Shown here one piece after another: positions 22,878-30,055 of a stretch of 36,415 bases of DNA. The stretch spans positions 1-36,415 of the forward strand of contig DATBFJ010000044.1 in assembly GCA_036558545.1 (NCBI GenBank), read 5' to 3'. The notes beneath the pieces are model-generated. The model did no database searches and was not told the DNA's origin. It saw only the letters and a list, made by a program, of their open reading frames with translations. The stretch is from JALYGJ01 sp036558545. GTDB taxonomy: Bacteria > Chloroflexota > Limnocylindria > Limnocylindrales > CSP1-4. The position numbers and the translations under genes were made by a program. The stretch's first letter is position 1. Each line of letters opens with the position of its first letter.

Positions 22878-23369
22878 TTATTGGACGTGCCAGACGCCCT
22901 TCATCGCGTTCTGGTGAACGTCGCACCAGAAGAAATAATCGCCCGGTGTCGTGGGCGCAGTGAAGGTGACGGTCTGAGCGTCATTGGGACCCGTGCCAAC
23001 CGTGCTCGCCCCCAGCGACGGCGCGGAACTGTCCGGGCCATTGAAGAAATGAATGTTGTGCGGCAGATTGCTGTTGTTCATGTAGTTGACGGTTACGGTC
23101 GCACCCGCCGGAACGGTCAGATCGTTCGGGTTGAAGGCCAAGGGCTGATCAGACGTCGTCTCGACGCTGATCGTGGTGCCCGCTCCGCCTGAGCCGCTCG
23201 GACTGCCTGGTGCGCCCGATGGTGCACCTGACGCGGCTGCCGATGGGTTTGCGCTGGGACCCAACGGAGCGTAGGTCCAGCCGGCCTGAGCGCCGCCAGA
23301 GCAGGCAGCTATCAGCAGAAGGGCGCCGATTGGCAGCGTGAAACGGCGAATCAGCGTTGGGATGTGCAT
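22878..23369 (-). CDS. Cupredoxin-domain lipoprotein
   Basis: A 163-residue lipoprotein carrying a blue-copper (plastocyanin-like) domain. The signal peptide ends at lipobox IAAC with Cys23, followed by a Ser/Gly/Pro/Ala-rich linker to about residue 65. The domain opens with ISVETTSDQPLAFNPNDLTV, and the predicted copper ligands are His104 (LPHNIHFF), Cys149 (FWCDVH), His152 and Met156. Such proteins carry electrons outside the membrane. The ATG at 23369 is chosen because it begins directly at the signal peptide; a longer frame from 23504 adds Arg-rich residues that overlap the LuxR gene. It lies between the large LuxR regulator and the LCP pair, all on one strand. Confidence 0.88.
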   Translation of the reverse strand: MHIPTLIRRFTLPIGALLLIAACSGGAQAGWTYAPLGPSANPSAAASGAPSGAPGSPSGSGGAGTTISVETTSDQPLAFNPNDLTVPAGATVTVNYMNNSNLPHNIHFFNGPDSSAPSLGASTVGTGPNDAQTVTFTAPTTPGDYFFWCDVHQNAMKGVWHVQ

Positions 23370-23430
23370 AAGCCCAATTCTGGCCGATTCTGCCGATTGA
23401 TGTTGTTGCGGCCGTCTGTGCGGCGTTACG

Positions 23431-26400
23431 TCAGCGCGTAGATCTGCCCGTGGAGACTGCCAGCCTGGGATCCTCGGGAACGAGCCCCAGTCTGATCGCG
23501 ACACCAGCGGCCTCGACGCGTCCGCTCACACCAAGCTTGGACAGGATGCGCCGGACGTGGACGGCGACGGTGCGTTCCGAGATGAACAGCCGATCCGCAA
23601 TCTCACGATTCGTCCGACCCTCGGCGAGGACCAGAAGCACGCCGTATTCGCGCGGGCTGAGGCCAAATCGAGCCACGGCCGGCGGTTGCGCGGCCGAGAA
23701 CCTATCGGCCAGGCTGGCGGCAATCTGTTCCTGAGCGGCTCCGTTGGCGCCAGCTTCCTCCTTGCCCGGGCCGACCGCGACCAGATCTCGCTCGGGTTTG
23801 ACAGCGATGGCAACGAGCTCGTCGGCCGGAAGGGTGATCCGCCCGCGCTGTGCCAAGTCGCGCAATGCATTTCTGAGCGGGGCGGCCGGGAGCTTTCCGG
23901 CAATACGCCAGGCCTCTGTCAGCGCGCGCCGCGCTTCGCCGCGGCGCGCGCGCGTTGGCAGCGCCGCCTGTGCCTGCCACCATCGGGCCTTGGCGACCTG
24001 GTACGGAACAGGAATCTTGGCCCACGCCTCGGCGAGTGATGCATATGTTTCCGGCTTGGTTCGCCCGCGAACACGTTCGTGATGGGCACGTGCGGTAGCC
24101 ATGAACAGCTCCGCCTCGCGGCGCTGGCCGATCGACGCGGGAAGTGAATGCCGCGCGAGGCTCTGCTCGGCGGCAGGCAGGACCTCGTTGGCCAGCGTCG
24201 TGGCCTCTGCGACCATCGACCACTCGCGCTTGAGCCTGCCCGCGTCGGCGGCCGCGGCGCATGCCTCGAGGACCGTCGCAGCTGCGACTACGATCTGCGC
24301 CGGATCCTCCGTTTCGAGCACCCGCCGCCAACCCTGTTCGGCCGCGGTCTGGGCATCTCCAAGGTCTCCGCGCCAAAGTGCCAGACTGACGGCCGTGCGC
24401 AGCACGAGCGCCGACCACTGACCCGCCGGCACAGTTTCCAGTTGAAGCAACGTCCGTCCGACGAGCTGTGCAGCTTCTTCATCGGCGCGTGATTCGACAA
24501 GCACCAAACCCAGGTACAGGGTCGGACTGAACCACGCGAAGCCGGCCGGGGGAAATTCCATGGCGCTGCGGCACTGCGCCTCTGCCTCGCGCCACCGGCC
24601 AAGGTTGAAGAGGATGTCTGCGGCATTGCCGCCAAGGAATGCTCCGTAGGTCATGCCGAGGCCATTCCTGGCGGCTTCGGCGATTCCTTCCTGGACGGCG
24701 GTCAGCGCCTGTTCGCGCCGAAGATCGAGGTCGAGGAGTGTCGTCTGGTTGGCATAACAGCGCATCACCTCGTCGAGTTCGCCAGCCTGGCGGGCCGCTT
24801 CGAGTGCCTCGTCAAGAAGCTCGAGGCCACGGTCGATCCTGCCCAGGAAACCGGCGTCCACGGCGGCTGTGTCCGTGGCGTGCGCGAACTGGCTCAAGCC
24901 GGCCTTGCCGGCCGCGCTCGCCGCGCGGCGAGCTTGTTCGGCGCACGTCATGCTCTCGTCGAACTCCCCGGCGAGCATGAGCTGCTGGGCGAGCGCGGCA
25001 AGTGCGGCCGCTCGTGCCGGAGCCGCCTCCGGCGCAACTGCCACCGCCTGTTCAAACGCCTGTCGCGCGCCGTCCGAATCGCCACTGGATCGCCGATAAC
25101 GGCCAAGCTGCTCGCACAGCGCCGCCGCGCGCTCCCGCGCGGCGGCGTCGGCGCGCGAATTCATCAAGCGTTCGACACGCCCGCCGGCAACTCGTTCGAT
25201 TGCCTGTGCGCACAGTGAAGCGGCTCGTCGGAACGAGCCCGCCGCATCGGCGGCCTCCGCGGCCGCGGCCAGGATCTCTGTGTCGGCGTCGTCGGCCCCA
25301 TCGCTCAACTCGAGCGCCGCGACGAGATGCGACAGCGTCGTGCCGCCAGGATCAAGGTCCTCGGCTTCTTCGGCCGCAGCGAGGTGCTCCTGGCGTGCCT
25401 CTGTGACCTTGCCTGCGCGAACGAGATGCCAGGCGGTCTCCGCGGGCTCGTCGGCTTCCAGCTCGGCCAGGGCGAAATGAAGATCGTGGCGCTCCGCCGG
25501 CAGCAGCGATGCCTCGATCGCCTCTGCGAGGAGGACGTGCGAGATGCAGGTGCCGGCGGCGGAAAGAGTCACCAGACCCGTGCCTTCGACGAGTGCAGCG
25601 GCATTTCGCGGCAGATGGCCACCGGGCAATGTCAGCCGCGCGAGCTCGTCGTCCGTGAGCCTCCGCCGCGCAACCGCCAGCACTCGCAGAACGCGCAGCT
25701 GCGCGGCGTCGACCTCCTCCAGCCGCGCATCGACGATCTCGTCGAGAGGCGCCGACAGGCGCGAGCCCGCAAGACGCTGCTGAGCCGCAACGAGTTGTTC
25801 GGCGATCAGCGGATTGCCGCGTGAACCCTCCTTGAGCGCGGCGAGGAAAGCCAATGTCGGCCTTTCGCCCAGGGCCTCTTCGGCGAGAATGCCGATCTCC
25901 TCCGCGCTCAACGGCCCAAGCGCAACCTGTTCAACAGGCAGCGACTCATCGGCAAATGCGTCCACAAAATGGCGCGCCGGGTGCCCGCGCCGGATCTCGT
26001 CCGGGTGATAGCCGATTACCAGCGCCACTGGAAGCCGCCGGCCGGTTCGGATCAGCGTGTTGATGAACTCGAGCATGCCGGGGTCGCCGTGCTCGAGATC
26101 TTCGACGATCAACAGCACCGGTCCTGGTCCGCCGAGACGCGCCAGAAGCCCAAACAGCGCTTCACGAACGCGTGCGCCACGCTGACCCGGTGCCTCCAGC
26201 TCGGGCGCGTCGAGGTTCACCTTGCGCCTCTGCAGGCGTCTCCCGATCTCGGGCATCAGTGCCGCGATGTCGTGCGCCCCCGGGCCGACTATGTCTACCA
26301 GCTCGGAGTCGGTGGCCTTCTCAAGTGCGGAAGCGAAGGCGTCGCGCAGTGCACCGTACGCAATTCCGGCACGCGGCTCGGTGCACTGGGCACGGCAAAT

Positions 26401-26568
26401 GGTGACGCCGTGGATATCGCGGACGCGGGCAACCAGCTCATCCATGAGCCGTGACGAGCCCATGCCGAGCGCACCTGTGACCACGACGCGTGCCGGCTGA
26501 CCCTCTGCCGCTCGCTGTATAGCGGACCCTAGTACCGCCAACTCGCGTTCACGCCCGATGAACGCCAT
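23431..26568 (-). CDS. Large LuxR family ATPase regulator (LAL type), degenerate Walker A
   Basis: A 1045-residue regulator. Residues 1-280 form an AAA/NACHT-like ATPase module (FIGREREL at the start, Walker B-like VLLIVEDLEHGDP). The middle 600 residues are Ala/Leu/Glu-rich helical repeats of TPR type. The C-terminus is a LuxR HTH: LSPREYGVLLVLAEGRTNREIADRLFISERTVAVHVRRILSK in pieces typical of GerE domains. The P-loop position reads GALGMGSS (32-39), where GxxGxGK(S/T) is expected, so the Lys is replaced by Ser and ATP hydrolysis may be lost. The ATG has TATCCT 7 nt upstream. It is divergent from the DNA methyltransferase. The inducer and targets are unknown; the cupredoxin gene directly follows. 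Confidence 0.87.
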   Translation of the reverse strand: MAFIGRERELAVLGSAIQRAAEGQPARVVVTGALGMGSSRLMDELVARVRDIHGVTICRAQCTEPRAGIAYGALRDAFASALEKATDSELVDIVGPGAHDIAALMPEIGRRLQRRKVNLDAPELEAPGQRGARVREALFGLLARLGGPGPVLLIVEDLEHGDPGMLEFINTLIRTGRRLPVALVIGYHPDEIRRGHPARHFVDAFADESLPVEQVALGPLSAEEIGILAEEALGERPTLAFLAALKEGSRGNPLIAEQLVAAQQRLAGSRLSAPLDEIVDARLEEVDAAQLRVLRVLAVARRRLTDDELARLTLPGGHLPRNAAALVEGTGLVTLSAAGTCISHVLLAEAIEASLLPAERHDLHFALAELEADEPAETAWHLVRAGKVTEARQEHLAAAEEAEDLDPGGTTLSHLVAALELSDGADDADTEILAAAAEAADAAGSFRRAASLCAQAIERVAGGRVERLMNSRADAAARERAAALCEQLGRYRRSSGDSDGARQAFEQAVAVAPEAAPARAAALAALAQQLMLAGEFDESMTCAEQARRAASAAGKAGLSQFAHATDTAAVDAGFLGRIDRGLELLDEALEAARQAGELDEVMRCYANQTTLLDLDLRREQALTAVQEGIAEAARNGLGMTYGAFLGGNAADILFNLGRWREAEAQCRSAMEFPPAGFAWFSPTLYLGLVLVESRADEEAAQLVGRTLLQLETVPAGQWSALVLRTAVSLALWRGDLGDAQTAAEQGWRRVLETEDPAQIVVAAATVLEACAAAADAGRLKREWSMVAEATTLANEVLPAAEQSLARHSLPASIGQRREAELFMATARAHHERVRGRTKPETYASLAEAWAKIPVPYQVAKARWWQAQAALPTRARRGEARRALTEAWRIAGKLPAAPLRNALRDLAQRGRITLPADELVAIAVKPERDLVAVGPGKEEAGANGAAQEQIAASLADRFSAAQPPAVARFGLSPREYGVLLVLAEGRTNREIADRLFISERTVAVHVRRILSKLGVSGRVEAAGVAIRLGLVPEDPRLAVSTGRSTR

Positions 26569-26575
26569 TGACCGA

Positions 26576-26581
26576 AGGATA
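26576..26581 (-). promoter_or_regulatory. Predicted -10 element TATCCT of the LuxR-type regulator
   Basis: TATCCT on the minus strand is followed by 7 nt (TCGGTCA) and the ATG at 26568, without a Shine-Dalgarno sequence. It sits in the 42 bp gap shared with the divergent methyltransferase, whose own ATG has GAGG 5 nt upstream. Confidence 0.42.
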
Positions 26582-26610
26582 GCGGTGGTCTTGTTGATAC
26601 TGAGGTCCTA

Positions 26611-27504
26611 ATGGAACCCCCTGACAAACGTTCGGTGCACCCCGACAACACGCTCAATGAGCTCACCGGCGAGGAGTGGCTGTACTTCACCAAGTCGCTG
26701 TGGACCACCGCTTACCCGTCCGAGCTGGGGCACGCCGAGCGAAAGGCGCACGGAGCCAACAAGCCACCGAGACTGATGGCGCGCCTCATCGAGTTCTTCA
26801 CCAAGCCGGGCGAGCTGGTCCTTGATCCGTTTGCCGGCGTGGGCGGGACGCTCCTTGGTGCGGCGATATGCAGGCCGCCGCGGCGTGCGATCGGGTTCGA
26901 GATCGACCAGCGCTGGGCCGACGTGTATTCGTTCGTGCGTGAAAAGTACGCAGGCCATGTCCTGGAGGATCTGGGATCGGCCGATCCCGGCGGAGCGCGC
27001 AAATTTGACGACTCAGGCTGCCGGCTCGTTGTCGGCGACGCGCTCGAACTATTGCGCGAGATCGAGTCGTCGTCCGTGGACTTCATCGCCACGGACCCGC
27101 CTTACAACCCGCAGCTCAAGATCACGATGTCCGGCGGAAAACTGTCCGAAGAGCACAGCAATCGGCGAACGGACTATTCGATGGTCTCGCAGCTGCCGGG
27201 CGACCTCGCCAACTCGGCGTCCTATGACGAGTTCCTTTCGCGGATCGAATCCGTCTTTGGCGAGTTGCGACGCGTGCTGAAGGAGGGGCGCTACGCAACG
27301 ATCATCGTTCGGGACGCGTATCAGGAAGGCCACTACCGTTTCACGGGCTCAGATCTCGCCGCGCGGGCTGAACGCGTCGGTTTCGTCACCAAGGGCGACC
27401 TGATCTGGTACCAGGCCGGAACTCGTTTACGGCCTTACGGCTACCCGCGCGGCTTCGTCCCGAACATCGTCCACCAACACATCCTGGTGCTTCGAGCGGG
27501 CTAG
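26611..27504 (+). CDS. Solitary DNA (N4/N6) methyltransferase
   Basis: A 297-residue amino-methyltransferase. The SAM motif LVLDPFAGVGGTLLGAA is at about residues 70-86 and the catalytic motif TDPPYNP at 161-167. In common beta-class enzymes the catalytic DPPY comes first and the FxGxG block last; here the order is reversed, with a segment like the usual C-terminal region (RLIEFFTKPGELVLDPF) moved to the front. No restriction enzyme or specificity subunit lies nearby, so it may be an orphan epigenetic enzyme. An RNA target cannot be ruled out. The ATG has GAGG upstream. Its stop region overlaps the end of the convergent M20 gene by 4 nt. Confidence 0.8.
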   Translation: MEPPDKRSVHPDNTLNELTGEEWLYFTKSLWTTAYPSELGHAERKAHGANKPPRLMARLIEFFTKPGELVLDPFAGVGGTLLGAAICRPPRRAIGFEIDQRWADVYSFVREKYAGHVLEDLGSADPGGARKFDDSGCRLVVGDALELLREIESSSVDFIATDPPYNPQLKITMSGGKLSEEHSNRRTDYSMVSQLPGDLANSASYDEFLSRIESVFGELRRVLKEGRYATIIVRDAYQEGHYRFTGSDLAARAERVGFVTKGDLIWYQAGTRLRPYGYPRGFVPNIVHQHILVLRAG

Positions 27505-28688
27505 TCGCGGGTCAGCAGACGCCGGCGGAGATCGGCATCTGCGGCTGCGTCGATTGCGGTCCAGGCCATCGCGACCGCGCCGTCGTAGATCGCCTGGTCG
27601 GCTGCAGGTGAGATCGTCGCAGCGGTGAACTCCGGCTGGTGGTTGACCGCCGGCGCAGAGTCGATTCCCAGGATCGGATGGATCGACGGCGTGACATACG
27701 AGACGTTGCCCATATCCGTCGAGAACCTGTTCATGTCGAGGCGTTTTGGATCGCCCGGCCGGCCCTCGAGCGACCGCCCCAGTGCCGCCATGTTCTTCGC
27801 GTACAGAGCGGTCAACGCATGGTCGTGGCGCACATCGGCATAGACGGGCCGTTCGACGATGTCGAGTTGGGCGCCAGACGCGAGCGCTCCCGCCTCGAAG
27901 CAGCGGCGAACCTTCTCGCGGACTTCGGCTAGACGGGCCGCAGTCGTGGCGCGGATCATCCATTCGGCCGTGACGCGGGCAGGAATGATGTTGAGTGCCT
28001 CGCCGCCGGACGTGACGATGCCGTGGACCCGATCGCCGGGCAGCAGGGACTGGCGGAGGAGGCCCATCGCGACCTGGGCGATGACCATGGCATCCGATGC
28101 GTTGATGCCGCGCTCGGGGAAAGACCCCGCGTGGGCCGGCTTGCCCATGTAGGTGATTTCGAGCGACTGCGCGGCAAGTACGTCTGGCTCGAGCAGGTCA
28201 CTCGGGCCCGGATGAACCATCAAAGCCAGATGAACGTCGTCGAATACGCCCCTTTCGACCATGATGATCTTGCCTCCACCACCTTCCTCGGCGGGTGTGC
28301 CGATGACGCTGACCTGCATGCCAAGGTCTTCGGCGACGGCCGCCAGGGCAATGCCCGCGCCAATCGCCGATGCGGCGATGACGTTGTGGCCGCAAGCGTG
28401 ACCAACTTCGGGCAGCGCGTCGTACTCGGCCACGATCGCAACGTGCAGCCGACCCGTGCCGTACGTACCGACGAACGCGGTGTCGAGATCGGCGACGTTT
28501 CGCTGGACGTCAAATCCGGCCTTTTCGAGCCACTCGACGAGCCAGCCGCAGGCCATCGTCTCTTCGAAGTTGAGCTCGGGATTTGCCTGGATCCAGTGCG
28601 ACAGGCCAACCAGAGCCTCGTGCGCCCGCTCGACTCGTTGACGGGCGATTTCCTTGAGGGCGTCGGTGGCGGCGACAACGTCAGTCAT
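27501..28688 (-). CDS. M20 family amidohydrolase/peptidase
   Basis: A 395-residue zinc-dependent M20 hydrolase that cleaves amide bonds of acylated amino acids or dipeptides. Metal-site segments are GHACGHN (residues 96-102, with a Cys at 99), PAEEGGGGK, MVHPGP and STDMGNVSY, typical of the M20D/ACY1L2-like subgroup. A dimerisation lid domain begins at SLEITYMGKPAHAG. It might hydrolyse an N-acyl amino acid or p-aminobenzoyl-glutamate-like compound. An allantoate amidohydrolase role is unlikely, as those are of another M20 branch, though the step is missing here. The ATG lies only 7 nt after the 3' end of tRNA-Ile, with no Shine-Dalgarno sequence. Confidence 0.88.
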   Translation of the reverse strand: MTDVVAATDALKEIARQRVERAHEALVGLSHWIQANPELNFEETMACGWLVEWLEKAGFDVQRNVADLDTAFVGTYGTGRLHVAIVAEYDALPEVGHACGHNVIAASAIGAGIALAAVAEDLGMQVSVIGTPAEEGGGGKIIMVERGVFDDVHLALMVHPGPSDLLEPDVLAAQSLEITYMGKPAHAGSFPERGINASDAMVIAQVAMGLLRQSLLPGDRVHGIVTSGGEALNIIPARVTAEWMIRATTAARLAEVREKVRRCFEAGALASGAQLDIVERPVYADVRHDHALTALYAKNMAALGRSLEGRPGDPKRLDMNRFSTDMGNVSYVTPSIHPILGIDSAPAVNHQPEFTAATISPAADQAIYDGAVAMAWTAIDAAADADLRRRLLTRD

Positions 28689-28694
28689 ACATCG

Positions 28695-28700
28695 ATGGTA
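28695..28700 (-). promoter_or_regulatory. Possible -10 element TACCAT inside the tRNA-Ile 3' end
   Basis: TACCAT on the minus strand covers the tRNA's last acceptor base, discriminator, CCA and one base more. It is 6 nt before the M20 ATG at 28688, the spacing of other predicted leaderless promoters here. Alternatively the M20 mRNA is released by tRNA 3' processing. Confidence 0.3.
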
Positions 28701-28771
28701 GGGGAGCCAGGATTCGAACCTGGGACCGGACGGATATAAGCCGTCTGCTCTAACCGCTGAGCTACTCCCCC
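28696..28771 (-). tRNA. tRNA-Ile (anticodon UAU), CCA encoded
   Basis: A 76-nt tRNA folds on the minus strand. The acceptor stem is GGGGGAG with CTCCCCT (one G-U pair at 1-72). The D arm is GCTC/GAGC after U8-A9. The anticodon stem is GACGG/CCGTC with loop CTTATAT. The variable loop has 5 nt, the T arm is CCAGG-TTCGAAT-CCTGG, and the end is A73 plus genomic CCA. With U33 fixed, the anticodon is UAU, reading AUA. U12-A23, C29-G41, A37 and A73 match known isoleucine identity elements. Most bacteria read AUA with a CAU tRNA whose C34 is modified by TilS, so a UAU form is rare. Confidence 0.93.
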
Positions 28772-28808
28772 TCGCAGACAGCGTACACCGAGACGCGCAC
28801 TCGGCGGG

Positions 28809-29174
28809 TCACCTTCCCAGGAGCACCTGGAAGACGACGACGAGCACGATGTACGCAATCGGGACGGCGGCGAAGAAGCCAAGCACCCCTGACCAGGCTG
28901 ATCGGTTGCGCTCGCCGGACGCGCCCGATGGCAGCTTGACCCACAGATAAGTCGCTAGCGTGCCGGCGACGAGCACCACAACAACGTAGAAGACGATCCA
29001 CGGCGTCAGGTCTGCCGAGGGCGCGACCAACGCCAGAACGAACAGCAACAGGCCGCCGACGATGGCCACGGCCAAATTCACGGTCACGGCCCTGAAAACG
29101 GGCTGAGGCGGGTTCTTGAACTGGCGCCAGCGTACCTCGAGCCAAGAGCGTTGAGTGGGCGGCAGATCGCTCAT
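28809..29174 (-). CDS. Small membrane protein, function unknown
   Basis: A 121-residue protein with three predicted membrane helices (about residues 30-47, 57-80 and 93-118), with a cytoplasmic N-terminus containing SWLEVRWRQFKNPPQPV. I do not recognise the family. The ATG overlaps the stop of the aminotransferase (ATGA), so it is translated with that gene and the ligase upstream. The tRNA-Ile begins 37 bp after its stop. Confidence 0.7.
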   Translation of the reverse strand: MSDLPPTQRSWLEVRWRQFKNPPQPVFRAVTVNLAVAIVGGLLLFVLALVAPSADLTPWIVFYVVVVLVAGTLATYLWVKLPSGASGERNRSAWSGVLGFFAAVPIAYIVLVVVFQVLLGR

Positions 29175-30055
29175 TGGCCGAGCAGTGGCAGACGGCGCGG
29201 GATCGAGCCTGGTGTGCTCGCCGCGATCTCGCGGACCGCTCCGACGAAGGTATCAATCTCTGCCTGGGTGTTGAACCACCCGACGCTTGCCTGAACCTGC
29301 GCCTCATCCCTCGTCACGCCAACGATCGCGAACACCCGACGACGGAGCTCATCCACGGTGTCGGCGAGCGACCAGCCTTTGACCGCAAACGTCACCACGG
29401 CCGGCTGCGTTCTGCGCGCGCTGATTCCCGGAATCTGTAGAAGAGACTCGAATAAGGTGGAGACGAGCGCTTCCGTCCGCGCATATGCCCAATCCAGCCC
29501 GACGTACATCTCGATCCAGCCAACGCTCCGCGCCAAGCCGAGCACAGCGGTTCGAGAAAGACCCGACGATGGCGAAACGCCAAGGGCCGACCCGCCGACT
29601 CGCGGGCTGACCCACAGCGCCGCGGTCTGCTCTGGCCCCAAGAGCCATTTGTCGCAGGCGAACGCGATCATATCGGCGCCCAGTGCATTCGCTTCGAGCA
29701 ACTGCGCGCCAGCGATGTAGGACGCATCCAGGATCGTGACGTCTCGACTGTTCGTGAGGCGGCCTGCCAACCCGAGGGCGGCATCAACGCCCGGTGTCAG
29801 GACGATCTCTGACGGATCGGCCACAACAAGGGCGGCCAGAACCGCGCGCGCCTCTTCGACGCGCTGCTCCATGTCCTCATCGCGACCGACTGTCGCACGC
29901 CCAACCTTGAGTTCCCATTCGTCCGCCTCGCGCATGGCAGCGGCCGTCTCGGCGGGCAGTGGCCCAAACGTGGCCGTGTCGAGATAGATCCCCGCGCTCG
30001 TGGCGGGCAGCAACTCGCGCAGCCGAGATAGCTTGGCGTCGTCCTCGGTGATCAT
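29171..30055 (-). CDS. Class V aminotransferase-like PLP protein, internally shortened
   Basis: A 294-residue relative of cysteine desulfurase/class V aminotransferases. It starts as usual with IYLDTATFGPLP and has IVLTPGVDAALGLAG. The PLP lysine is Lys136 in FACDKWLLGPEQTAALWV, and Asp110 (TILDASYIAG) should contact the pyridine nitrogen. In full-length relatives of about 380-400 residues the lysine lies near 220. Here the roughly 85 residues between the first helices and the Asp strand, which include the His that stacks on PLP, are missing, while the frame stays open. It may be a degenerate or altered enzyme. The ATG overlaps the ligase stop (ATGA), and the stop overlaps the membrane protein start. 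Confidence 0.75.
   Translation of the reverse strand: MITEDDAKLSRLRELLPATSAGIYLDTATFGPLPAETAAAMREADEWELKVGRATVGRDEDMEQRVEEARAVLAALVVADPSEIVLTPGVDAALGLAGRLTNSRDVTILDASYIAGAQLLEANALGADMIAFACDKWLLGPEQTAALWVSPRVGGSALGVSPSSGLSRTAVLGLARSVGWIEMYVGLDWAYARTEALVSTLFESLLQIPGISARRTQPAVVTFAVKGWSLADTVDELRRRVFAIVGVTRDEAQVQASVGWFNTQAEIDTFVGAVREIAASTPGSIPRRLPLLGQ

Noticed and set aside
28701..28770. tRNA boundaries one base shorter at the 5' end
   Set aside because: U8-A9 and the GCTC D stem fix the acceptor stem at GGGGGAG starting at 28771, and this pairs with CTCCCCT followed by A73 and CCA.
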